Part shown: positions 55,093 to 63,132 of the stretch, in pieces
Layout of the letters: every line of letters begins with the position of its first letter
How positions within the stretch are numbered: the stretch's first letter is position 1
Source of the DNA: Candidatus Dependentiae bacterium
Lineage (GTDB): Bacteria; Babelota; Babeliae; Babelales; JACPOV01
NCBI GenBank assembly: GCA_016191325.1
Contig: JACPOV010000008.1
Span: 844,351 to 908,350 of the forward strand
Length of the DNA: 64,000 nt
Direction of reading: 5' to 3'
Program-made: the position numbers and the translations under genes
The notes under the pieces: generated by a model
Told to the model about the DNA's origin: nothing
Seen by the model: the letters and a program-made list of their open reading frames with translations, nothing else
Databases searched by the model: none

Positions 55093-55797
55093 TTATTCGT
55101 TCGATTTTAAACATCCTTCAAATGCAAATGATTTGATTGGATTGCGAATTGACGGTTCTTCGCGTGATCGAAGTTCTGCTGGAAGTACCGATAGATCGCC
55201 CGGCTTTCCAATAGCGATCATCATATGAATATCAAAATCATCAGAGATTGAAAGATCTTTTCTAGCGCGCGCGTAATCAAACCCACCCATTCCATGTGCC
55301 ACCAAACCCATTTTTGATGCTTGAAGCGCAATGTTTTGCCATGCAGCGCCAGTATCAAATCCATGCGTCGGGTTAAATTCATGGTTATGAGGGAAATACT
55401 TATAAGACATAACGAGAATAAGTGCAGAAGCATTCGTTGCCCATGATTTATTGAAGTCGACCAACCAGTCAAAGAACGTATTCCATTCTGGTGTACCACG
55501 TTTTGCGTACACAAAACGCCATGGTTGCGCATTGAATGAAGAAGCGGCCCAGCGAGCGGCCTCAAAAAGAGTCATCAGTTCTTCATCACTGATCGCTTTT
55601 CCAGAGAGTGCACGAGGCGACCATCGTTCAATAAAAATTTGTTCCACCGGAAAATCTGTTTTACGGCAATTTATAGCTTGTGCATGGAGCGACTCGCGCC
55701 GATTTTCCATATCTTTTTTCTCTGCAAGTGCTGCTACAACCATCGCACCACAAACTACTACTACCGTATATGAAACAATAACTTTGAACATATGCAT
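55093..55797 (-). CDS. Nitroreductase-family protein with N-terminal membrane anchor
   Basis: 234 residues from the ATG at 55797 (GAGAGA upstream; a GTG at 55824 is possible). A membrane helix (VIVSYTVVVVCGAMVVAALA) precedes a nitroreductase domain. FMN-site landmarks are ERWSPRALSGKAI, ARWAASSFNAQPWRFVYA, TGAAWQNIALQASKMGL and the late GKPGD. The family reduces nitro groups, quinones or flavins with NAD(P)H and works as a dimer. The anchor is not normal for the family. The paralogue at 56284 lacks it. Confidence 0.87.
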   Translation of the reverse strand: MHMFKVIVSYTVVVVCGAMVVAALAEKKDMENRRESLHAQAINCRKTDFPVEQIFIERWSPRALSGKAISDEELMTLFEAARWAASSFNAQPWRFVYAKRGTPEWNTFFDWLVDFNKSWATNASALILVMSYKYFPHNHEFNPTHGFDTGAAWQNIALQASKMGLVAHGMGGFDYARARKDLSISDDFDIHMMIAIGKPGDLSVLPAELRSREEPSIRNPIKSFAFEGCLKSNE

Positions 55798-55912
55798 AAG
55801 ATATCTCTCAATTTTTTTGCCCACAAACTCGTTTGAGTTTAATGGTTAGTATGATTAATTACTTCCCGCGGAAAGTAGGGTACCACAGAAGATTTTAGAG
55901 CACAAGATCGAA

Positions 55913-56284
55913 TCAAGAACTCCAAAAAAGCGCAGCCACTATTGCCCAAGAAACGATTCCAATACCAAAAAATAATAGCAATAAACTATTTTTCTCTTTT
56001 TTTAGCAGTAACTGCCACAGGAACAATTGCGCGCTCATGCAAACCGCTCCCAAAAAAAACCAAAGCCAAAAATTCTGTAAAAACAATGTTGGATAATGAT
56101 CGATTACCATTGTTCCTAATATAATTGCAAAAACACCAACACAGATTGAAAGAATTTCTGCCACTATTAACCAATACAACGATCGATAAAAAGGAAACTC
56201 ATCAAGTGCGATCATTGAAAAACAGTTAATGGTGAGTTGATAAACAATAATAAACCGCGTTAATTGCTGCCACATCGATTGCAT
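55913..56284 (-). CDS. Four-helix membrane protein of unknown function
   Basis: 123 residues with about four hydrophobic segments (e.g. WLIVAEILSICVGVFAIILGTMV, FWLWFFLGAVCMSAQLFLW, LLLLFFGIGIVSWAIVAALF). Its start codon overlaps the stop of the nitroreductase gene by one base (TAATG), implying coupled translation. It could be a membrane partner of the nitroreductases. No family recognised. Confidence 0.72.
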   Translation of the reverse strand: MQSMWQQLTRFIIVYQLTINCFSMIALDEFPFYRSLYWLIVAEILSICVGVFAIILGTMVIDHYPTLFLQNFWLWFFLGAVCMSAQLFLWQLLLKKEKNSLLLLFFGIGIVSWAIVAALFWSS

Positions 56285-56859
56285 TATTTTTCCTTGAACG
56301 TTCCTTCAAATACTATGGATTCGAGTGGATTGCGATCCGATGGAACTTCGTTTTCCTGTAGTTCTTTTGGTAGATCTTCTTTTTTTCCAGGTTTGCCGAT
56401 TGCGCACATCGCTTCTACGGTATAACCATCCGGAATTATAAGTTCTTTTTTTGCACGATCATAATCAAACCCTTCCATTCCATGTACTACCAATCCATCT
56501 TGATATCCCTGCAATGCAAGATTTTCCCAAGCGGAGCCGGTATCAAATGTATGGGTTCTTGAAGGTTTATTATTATAACTAAAATTATTACGTGAAATTA
56601 TAACTACCAATGCAGCTGCATTTTTAGCCCACGATTGATTTGCTGGCACCAAAAGATTAAAAAACTTTTCCCACGAATCGGTATTTTTTTTTGCGTAAAT
56701 AAAACGCCAGGGCTGATTATTAAAAGAAGATGGTGCCCATCGAGCAGCTTCAAAAAGCTGCATGAGTTCTTTATCGGTCAACGGCTCGCCCGACATTGCC
56801 CTAGGAGACCAACGATTAAGAATAATGGGATTAATTGCATAACTTGATTTTCGCACCAT
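56284..56859 (-). CDS. Nitroreductase-family protein, soluble copy
   Basis: 191 residues, starting MVRKSSYAINPIILNRWSPRAMSGEPL. Aligned to the anchored paralogue at 55093: AARWAPSSFNNQPWRFIYA, HTFDTGSAWENLALQGYQDGL, GMEGFDYDRAKKEL, AIGKPGKKEDLP. AGAGGG precedes the ATG. It has the same predicted FMN-dependent reductase activity, without a signal or anchor, so it is cytosolic. Confidence 0.88.
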   Translation of the reverse strand: MVRKSSYAINPIILNRWSPRAMSGEPLTDKELMQLFEAARWAPSSFNNQPWRFIYAKKNTDSWEKFFNLLVPANQSWAKNAAALVVIISRNNFSYNNKPSRTHTFDTGSAWENLALQGYQDGLVVHGMEGFDYDRAKKELIIPDGYTVEAMCAIGKPGKKEDLPKELQENEVPSDRNPLESIVFEGTFKEK

Positions 56860-56987
56860 TTCAACACCCTCTTTTTCTTTTTTTCAATCATAGGCACAGA
56901 TTTTATCAAATCGCTAGATTCTGTTTTTCTGCAAAAACAATTTGTTACGGTTAATAATAAGGATGAAGAAAAAAGAGGTTATCGATA

Positions 56988-57380
56988 ATGCACTACCAAA
57001 TTATTTTTTCTTTAATAATGTCACTCGCATTTTTTCATTATACAACTGCTGAGCAGGCCATTATTGTTACGCACGAGCAAGGAGCTCCTCTGCCAATTAT
57101 CACCGAAAGCGCCGATGCACAAACCGTAACGATGGAAATTGCTCTAGCGCCATCGCCTGCTCACAAAATTCACGTCGTAAATACGAATATAAATACGGCA
57201 GGAATCATACAAGAACTTCCGAACGTTTCTCCCGCACAAACACTCCCTATTGCAAGAACACCAGATTTTATTGATAAATCGATTTTTTTTACCATGCTTG
57301 GCCTTCTAGCGGCTGGAACTTTTACTGGTGCAAAATTTATTGTGGATTACGCTCCAAAATTATTATCAAATCTTCCTTAA
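56988..57380 (+). CDS. Exported protein with C-terminal helix, pair member 1
   Basis: 130 residues: signal peptide (IIFSLIMSLAFFHYTTA), a Pro/Thr/Ala-rich soluble part with KIHVVNTNINTAGI, and a C-terminal membrane helix (IFFTMLGLLAAGTFTGAKFI). The next gene, eight bases on, has a similar TVHIENTNTNLNQISI segment, so the N-terminal halves are related. Unknown function. Confidence 0.7.
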   Translation: MHYQIIFSLIMSLAFFHYTTAEQAIIVTHEQGAPLPIITESADAQTVTMEIALAPSPAHKIHVVNTNINTAGIIQELPNVSPAQTLPIARTPDFIDKSIFFTMLGLLAAGTFTGAKFIVDYAPKLLSNLP

Positions 57381-57388
57381 GGAAAACT

Positions 57389-58297
57389 ATGATGCAATTG
57401 TTATTTTTTGCATGCTCTATTCTCATCAATGCACACTGCCTTGCAGCGGACACTGCGCCTCTTACTGAATCGCAAAAACCAACTACGTCAGTAAAATTTC
57501 CCACGCCGCCACAAACATTTAATTTACATGTAACCACACCGCAACCTACTGTACATATAGAAAATACGAACACAAATCTTAATCAGATTTCAATCCAACA
57601 GCAAATTAGAGAATGGGCCGAGTACGGAAAAAATACACAACATTATGCTAAAGCGCAGCTTCTTGATCTTGGTGAATTTACAAAACTTTATATACAGCAA
57701 AATTATGGAAAATTGTTTTTAGGGTCGATTGCAGCGGTTTATACTTATCTTACCCTTCGGTTGCTCTATTTACACCGCAGCACATCGCAGCAAGATTCGT
57801 GGGCATATTGGAAAAAAAATGAAAACATTGATGAAATCGAAACGATGACACCAACGCAACTTTCTGAAAAACTGGTGCTCGCCATTCAAGAAAAATATCA
57901 ATCTGCGGAAAAAATAGCAGATTTTATTTCTCCTTTTGTAGCATTCGTTAACGAAACTAATAAAGAGATCAGAGATTTAAACTCGTACATTTGGCTTTTA
58001 GATACTCTTAAGCGATTGCATCTCATTGGGCTATTTCCCGGCTATCAAAAAGCAATCGTGCACGCACGCGAGAAGTTAAAACGCATAATGTATTTAAAAA
58101 ATGTTTTTAGCGCATGGATGGCGGAATATAAATTACACCACAGCACCCTTATTCAGCAGCAACCTGCCGGCCGAAATACAGCAAAAAATGAAAATGGGAA
58201 AAAACCTCGCACACGCACATCATTTTTTGAAAGATCTTCTTCGACCGCTCGATTGTCGCTATCTATTCAATCCGCCGAAGCCAACAGTACCAAGTAA
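57389..58297 (+). CDS. Exported protein with one membrane helix and helical domain, pair member 2
   Basis: 302 residues: signal peptide (LLFFACSILINAHCLA), the VHIENTNTNLN segment shared with the preceding gene, a helix-rich linker, a membrane helix near residue 112 (LFLGSIAAVYTYLTLRLL), then a ~150-residue helical domain and a polar tail. AAGGAAA lies upstream. The final 39 bases overlap the end of the convergent MCE gene. Confidence 0.72.
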   Translation: MMQLLFFACSILINAHCLAADTAPLTESQKPTTSVKFPTPPQTFNLHVTTPQPTVHIENTNTNLNQISIQQQIREWAEYGKNTQHYAKAQLLDLGEFTKLYIQQNYGKLFLGSIAAVYTYLTLRLLYLHRSTSQQDSWAYWKKNENIDEIETMTPTQLSEKLVLAIQEKYQSAEKIADFISPFVAFVNETNKEIRDLNSYIWLLDTLKRLHLIGLFPGYQKAIVHAREKLKRIMYLKNVFSAWMAEYKLHHSTLIQQQPAGRNTAKNENGKKPRTRTSFFERSSSTARLSLSIQSAEANSTK

Positions 58298-59848
58298 AAA
58301 TTTAATATCATCATCGCAAAAACGAATACCGCCGCCAAAAAAAGCATTCGCATTTTGACGACTTACAAAATCGTCGGCGCCAAACGTTAAATAAATATTA
58401 CGCATAAAGAAAACTCGATTTAGCCATTTAAGATGCGGGCGAGAATCATTGAGACGATCACGGCCTCTAAAATCGAACGCTTCAAAAGTTGTTACCCAGC
58501 GGAATGTATCGGGGCAGCCAAATGGAATATCAATATCCAAACCGATACCAATGGTGTTTTCAAATATTCCCATGCGGAACGCGACATCTTTAAAAATTTT
58601 ACCAAACTGGAACCCGAATTTATAAATATCAAGTGAGCGATTGGTTGTTTCAATAACACCAATAAGTTCTGGTATTGCTACTTTTTCTGCTAAAAGTTCA
58701 CTTGGCAATAATAGTTTTCCATTTTCATCAAACCATTGTTTGGTGACAATTTGCCGATGCAATTTTCCTTTTTGTGAGCCAACAATCTGCAAAACATAAA
58801 ATTTATCTTCAGTTACATGAAAACGTGCATCAAAATATCCTTTAGCGTCTTCAAAATAAACATGTTCTGCAGGACGGAACATAAATTCGCTGTGCGAATC
58901 GAGCACCACATTGACCGCATCCATTTTATTAAAATAGCTTTTCACTCCTTGAATCGTCACTTTTAAATCGCGATAGGTTTCATCTTCGTTAATTAACTTG
59001 CCAAGAAGCCCTTTGCCCTCATCAAGCTTTCCGGCAACGGAGCTGACATTTTTAAAGCCATCACGCGCTTGAAAAGCTGCATCTTCAAGTGCTTGCGCCG
59101 CAGCTTCAAACCTATCTGCTAAACGAGATACATCCCGATCAATTGTTTGCGATGTGTGCGCTATGCTGCTTTGCAAATCGGGAAATTTATCCCTAAGCCC
59201 ATGAGTGAATTCTCGAAGATCGCCTAAAATACCATTAAGATTTTGTTCGTTACCAATAAGTGTTCTATCAAGAACCTGAGAAATAGATGCAATTCGTTCT
59301 GCAGCTTCTTGGAAATTTCTAAACATACCGCGCAGTTCATCAGAGCTTTGTGTTCCCCCGAAAGTTTCTCTCAGCGAGCGAGTTACTTGCTGAACATCGG
59401 TCGCAATATCACGCATCCGCACTAAAATATCATCAACAGAAACGGGAGATCTGCCTGGCACGCCTAGAATATCTCCCGGAAATAATCTTGCTTGATCAGC
59501 ATCTCCTGGAAAAATATCCAAATATTTAGTGCCCAAGATCCCATCCTGGCGAACAATTGCATGCGCATCGCGATATAAAATAAAATCTTTCTGCACCATA
59601 ATAGTGGCGCATGCTTGAAAATGCGTATTCGCGGCTAATTCTATTTTTTCAATCCATCCAACTTTCACCCCGGCGATTTTTACATCAGCCTTTTTTTCCA
59701 TTCCTGATACATCACTAAAATAGACGATGTACTGATTATATTTAAGACGATCAAAACGAAAAACGCCAAGGAAAAAACTCAAATAAAAAAAAATACCTAG
59801 GGCTGTCAGGATAAAGATCCCAACGATGGTTTCTGCCTTAATCTGCAA
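58259..59848 (-). CDS. MCE-domain (MlaD-like) protein
   Basis: 529 residues: N-terminal membrane helix (TIVGIFILTALGIFFYLSFFLGVF), one MCE domain (about 38-120: VSGMEKKADVKIAGVKVGWIEKIEL ... VRQDGILGTKYLDIFPG), a long helical region rich in heptads (about 140-290), and a C-terminal β-rich domain that may sit in the outer membrane. MCE proteins shuttle lipids between membranes as hexameric rings. No mlaE/F partners are in the window. It follows the pseudopilin genes on the same strand after a 15-base gap, so it may share their transcript. Confidence 0.87.
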   Translation of the reverse strand: MQIKAETIVGIFILTALGIFFYLSFFLGVFRFDRLKYNQYIVYFSDVSGMEKKADVKIAGVKVGWIEKIELAANTHFQACATIMVQKDFILYRDAHAIVRQDGILGTKYLDIFPGDADQARLFPGDILGVPGRSPVSVDDILVRMRDIATDVQQVTRSLRETFGGTQSSDELRGMFRNFQEAAERIASISQVLDRTLIGNEQNLNGILGDLREFTHGLRDKFPDLQSSIAHTSQTIDRDVSRLADRFEAAAQALEDAAFQARDGFKNVSSVAGKLDEGKGLLGKLINEDETYRDLKVTIQGVKSYFNKMDAVNVVLDSHSEFMFRPAEHVYFEDAKGYFDARFHVTEDKFYVLQIVGSQKGKLHRQIVTKQWFDENGKLLLPSELLAEKVAIPELIGVIETTNRSLDIYKFGFQFGKIFKDVAFRMGIFENTIGIGLDIDIPFGCPDTFRWVTTFEAFDFRGRDRLNDSRPHLKWLNRVFFMRNIYLTFGADDFVSRQNANAFFGGGIRFCDDDIKFLLGTVGFGGLNR

Positions 59849-59863
59849 TGCTAACCCTTTATG

Positions 59864-60943
59864 TCAAATCCAGTAGAGCTTGTTGATTGCAAAAGGCACA
59901 GGATTGTCTTCGGCCTTTTTGCGTTTTCCTATAATAGCATAAATTTTTTGTGTTATCGCCCCAATTTTGGCATAACAGAGCACAGAAAACGCATTTGGCT
60001 CGAATTTAGGACTTAGAAGGGGAACAAATTCCTTGGGCAGATTTTTAAATTCTTTACCATAAAGTGGTTGTAAAAATTTATCCCATAATTGATCGAGAGG
60101 CATAATTTGCTTGAAGCTGGCAAGAGGCTCCTTAAGCAATTCGGCACGCTTTTTTTCATTTGCTTGTACGCGGGGAGCATTTAATGCAGCAAGCGCTGCA
60201 TCAGAAAGAAACCATGCTAATAATTGCGGATTGCCGCTCTCTATCGTAAAAAGATCTTTTAGATAAAGAGGCCGTTTTTTATCTAAAAGTTCAGGATCTG
60301 GCGGTTCATAAAAAATCGCATCTTTAAATACCGCAGCAAATTCAGGTATCTCTAACAGTTCAGTTACATCATTAAATTTGCCTTGTCTCTGTTTCATATA
60401 TTTTTCAAACGGCTCAAACAAATCTTTGTCTTTTGTAAACTTTTTTATAGCTGCAAATAATGCTTGTGCATTTTTTTTACCATCTTGTTGGCCAGCAGGT
60501 GCATTTTCATTTTTAAATTTTTTTGTTTCAAAATCGAACCATTCATGCAAATCAAATTTGCCGTTCTCGCACATGATGCAAAACTGCACTGTAGCATCAA
60601 CTCCCTCTTTATCTTTTGTGAGATTAAGAGTTTGCCATTGATTGAGTGGGGGAATTATTGTTTTTACCGCTTCGAGCAATGGATCTTTTTTTTCCTGGCC
60701 AGCAGCTTCCTTTTGTGCAGCAGCTCCGGTCTGAGTATCTAGAAGTGAAAGCTGACTTATCGCCAGTTGTACTGCACCAAGCGCTAACGCCTTCGCCTTT
60801 TCTCTTTGAATCATCGTATGATCAAAAGCTACTTGCACCGATCCGCGATAAGAAAGACGCGAAACAAGCATTAACGCTATCGCGATGATCATGACCGTAA
60901 GAACTAATATGTATCCTGATTGTTGATTCGTGCTTGATTTCAC
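59864..60943 (-). CDS. gspK: Type II secretion minor pseudopilin, GspK-like
   Basis: 359 residues. The prepilin leader MKSSTNQQSG precedes YILVLTVMIIAIALML; as in GspK, the usual Glu5 is absent. The large C-terminal domain matches the GspK size class and position as last of the pseudopilin genes. GspK caps the tip of the pseudopilus with GspI and GspJ. The start overlaps the gspJ stop (ATGA). Sequence similarity outside the N-terminus is not diagnostic to my eye. Confidence 0.75.
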   Translation of the reverse strand: MKSSTNQQSGYILVLTVMIIAIALMLVSRLSYRGSVQVAFDHTMIQREKAKALALGAVQLAISQLSLLDTQTGAAAQKEAAGQEKKDPLLEAVKTIIPPLNQWQTLNLTKDKEGVDATVQFCIMCENGKFDLHEWFDFETKKFKNENAPAGQQDGKKNAQALFAAIKKFTKDKDLFEPFEKYMKQRQGKFNDVTELLEIPEFAAVFKDAIFYEPPDPELLDKKRPLYLKDLFTIESGNPQLLAWFLSDAALAALNAPRVQANEKKRAELLKEPLASFKQIMPLDQLWDKFLQPLYGKEFKNLPKEFVPLLSPKFEPNAFSVLCYAKIGAITQKIYAIIGKRKKAEDNPVPFAINKLYWI

Positions 60944-61734
60944 AATTGCTCTCGCGCAAAAATTTCGTGCATAAATGAATATTTTTTTTCTTCTTCCATT
61001 GCTTCATCCCAAAGTACCATCTCTATTTTAATAAATTGAGGCATCTCAGGTTTTTCATCAGATTTTTTTTCTTTTTCAGGCCATTCTTGCAGCGCACTAT
61101 ACTCTTTTTTTTGATCTTTATTTTCCTGTTTTTTTGGCGCATTGTATTCAGCTTTTATACTTTTAATAAATGAACCAAGGTGATAACCCTTAATTTGTTT
61201 TGCAGCTTTTTCATCATACGCATCAAGCGAAAGATCTGATCCTTCTTGCCGCGTCAAAATAAAACTTCCAGGATGTTCCTTATCTGCCGCCAAGCGATAT
61301 ACCACCCGCACAATTCTCGGCTTTGCAACAATTCCTTTTTCTTTTTCGTAAATTAATAACGGATTGTTGGTAATGAAACTCAATACAGAAAGATTATTAT
61401 CTTTATTTCTTCCTATAAAAACATTTTCAAGAAGTTTCTTTTTTTCTTCTTTTTTAGCTGGTTCTTTTGGAGCAGCCGCATCTTTTTGGCCAGGCAAAGG
61501 AGTGCTTTTTTTCTCTGCAGCAGGTACCGCTTGAAGCGGAATAAATGCTCCGTTCAAATCTTTTTGAAGTTGATTATCAATTATTGCCACACGCACATCC
61601 CGGCTAATAATGCGATCAACAAAATTATTAACGCGATTAATCAGCGAAAAACTACTGAAAAGCACCGTTATTAAAATGCCAGAAAAAAGCATTCCTATAA
61701 CAAGTTCAATAAGCGTGAAGCCAGATTTTTTCAT
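60940..61734 (-). CDS. gspJ: Type II secretion minor pseudopilin, GspJ-like
   Basis: 264 residues with the type IV prepilin N-terminus KKSG|FTLIELVIGMLFSGILI, including the conserved Glu5. The middle is Lys/Glu/Pro-rich (KDAAAPKEPAKKEEKK), an unusual low-complexity insertion. A β-rich region fits GspJ. It overlaps gspI and gspK by four bases each, so the genes are translationally coupled. Confidence 0.78.
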   Translation of the reverse strand: MKKSGFTLIELVIGMLFSGILITVLFSSFSLINRVNNFVDRIISRDVRVAIIDNQLQKDLNGAFIPLQAVPAAEKKSTPLPGQKDAAAPKEPAKKEEKKKLLENVFIGRNKDNNLSVLSFITNNPLLIYEKEKGIVAKPRIVRVVYRLAADKEHPGSFILTRQEGSDLSLDAYDEKAAKQIKGYHLGSFIKSIKAEYNAPKKQENKDQKKEYSALQEWPEKEKKSDEKPEMPQFIKIEMVLWDEAMEEEKKYSFMHEIFAREQL

Positions 61735-62144
61735 GATTTTTTTTGCTCCGGCCTATAGAGAAATGAAACCATTTTTTCTTCTCGCTTGCCGTACCATTCA
61801 TCCCATTGTGCGCGTATCGATTCGATCATAATTGACGGAAATTTTTCAAGCGCTGAGCCTTTTGGGGGTTTTATTAATTCGTAGGTAATAGTTATCGGAG
61901 GAGTTCCTATGGTTTCTTTTGATTTTTTGCTTGCTGGGCCATAAAGCCCTTCTTTCGCTCGATCAAAAACAGATTGCTTCATTCTTTTTTTCATAAGAAT
62001 GATACTTTGCCAACTTGTCGCATAGCTCGTTACGCTATCGGTAATTCTTTGCTGTAGTAAAAAAATCGAGGTGAGCACCGAACCTACAATAAAAAGAGCG
62101 AGCATCACTTCAATGAGTGAAAACCCCGCAAATTCATTTCGCAT
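61731..62144 (-). CDS. gspI: Type II secretion minor pseudopilin, GspI-like
   Basis: 137 residues from the ATG at 62144, giving the leader MRNEFAG before FSLIEVMLALFIVGSV; the longer frame to 62177 overlaps gspH and gives an overlong leader. GspI-type pseudopilins nucleate the tip complex. The start lies four bases after the gspH stop. Confidence 0.78.
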   Translation of the reverse strand: MRNEFAGFSLIEVMLALFIVGSVLTSIFLLQQRITDSVTSYATSWQSIILMKKRMKQSVFDRAKEGLYGPASKKSKETIGTPPITITYELIKPPKGSALEKFPSIMIESIRAQWDEWYGKREEKMVSFLYRPEQKKS

Positions 62145-62148
62145 AGTA

Positions 62149-62709
62149 TTACGGTTTACTAAATGCATCATACTCACTTAGTTGTGCAGTGAACGGATTA
62201 ATAATTAAACTAAATTGCTTAGCTTTTCCTTGTGCGTCCAGATCTTTTAAATCGATCGCATTTATAATCACTTCCTGTACCAATCCTTCAGGAACGATAT
62301 AAAACCAAATCGTTTCAATTTTTATTCCGGGCTGATTAAGCATGTCGCTTCCTTGAATAAAAAATTGCCGTAACTCGATCGTTACAGGAATTTTAAATGG
62401 AGAAGAAACATACGGAATAATTACCGGCTCATAATTTTCTTTGGTGCTTTTTTCTGGAGCGCGCACCACACGTTCAACAAGTATAGTGCGCGCTTTTAGA
62501 TCAATATTAACACGATGCGTTTGCTGCGTTTGCAATGTTTGCAACCAAGCAGAACGAATCAGGCTTTCAAATTTTGCGACAAAATCTTTACGTTCGTATT
62601 CCGCATTGCGAAATCGCAAATTGGGAATAGCGACTAATCCAACAAGTCCCAAAATAAATAAAACTATTAATAGTTCTATAAGCGAAAACCCGCTCTTATT
62701 CCCATGCAC
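62149..62709 (-). CDS. gspH: Type II secretion minor pseudopilin, GspH-like
   Basis: 186 residues starting from a GTG at 62709 (HGNKSG|FSLIELLIVLFILGLVGLVAIPN). The Glu5 and hydrophobic N-terminal helix are standard. FESLIRSAWLQTLQTQQTHRVNI fits the GspH globular domain. It overlaps gspG by 14 bases. Confidence 0.8.
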   Translation of the reverse strand: MHGNKSGFSLIELLIVLFILGLVGLVAIPNLRFRNAEYERKDFVAKFESLIRSAWLQTLQTQQTHRVNIDLKARTILVERVVRAPEKSTKENYEPVIIPYVSSPFKIPVTIELRQFFIQGSDMLNQPGIKIETIWFYIVPEGLVQEVIINAIDLKDLDAQGKAKQFSLIINPFTAQLSEYDAFSKP

Positions 62710-63115
62710 TTATGCGATCCTCAGGAGTGCTATCCTCTGGATTTGAAACGCCATATGAATAGAGCTCATAAGGATGTTTGCTGCCAGATGGAAGTACTTT
62801 ATAATAAAATTCATTATTCCACGCATCTTTAGGAAGTTTATCCATGCGAGCTCTCCAGCCTTTTCCTTCTTCACCTTTTGGACGCTCTACTAAATCGACC
62901 AAACGTGCAGGAAATTTACCATGCTCCATTTGATAGAGATTTACTTCATTCTTAACCACTTGAAGGCTTGCATTCGTGCTTCGTGCGCGAGCAGAATTAA
63001 CAATGCCAAAATATGATGGCACCGCAATCGCCATAACTAAACCGAGAATTAAAAAAGCAACCATGATTTCTATAAGAGAAAATCCTGGAGTTGCTTGCCT
63101 GTTTGCAGTCGTCAT
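62696..63115 (-). CDS. gspG: Type II secretion major pseudopilin GspG
   Basis: 139 residues from the ATG at 63115, preceded by AAAGGG; a coupled start at 63133 would lengthen the leader by six residues. Processing site ATPG|FSLIEIMVAFLILGLVMAIAVPSYFG. The C-terminal domain has the GspG calcium-loop style (LPKDAWNNEFYYKVLPSG...YELYSYG). It forms the body of the pseudopilus that pushes folded proteins through the outer-membrane secretin. Confidence 0.9.
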   Translation of the reverse strand: MTTANRQATPGFSLIEIMVAFLILGLVMAIAVPSYFGIVNSARARSTNASLQVVKNEVNLYQMEHGKFPARLVDLVERPKGEEGKGWRARMDKLPKDAWNNEFYYKVLPSGSKHPYELYSYGVSNPEDSTPEDRISAWE

Positions 63116-63132
63116 AAAAATGCCCTTTCCCA

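Noticed and set aside
60378-60888. Plus-strand open frames opposite gspK
   Set aside because: They overlap a well-supported coding gene and have no supporting start signals; they are compositional shadows.
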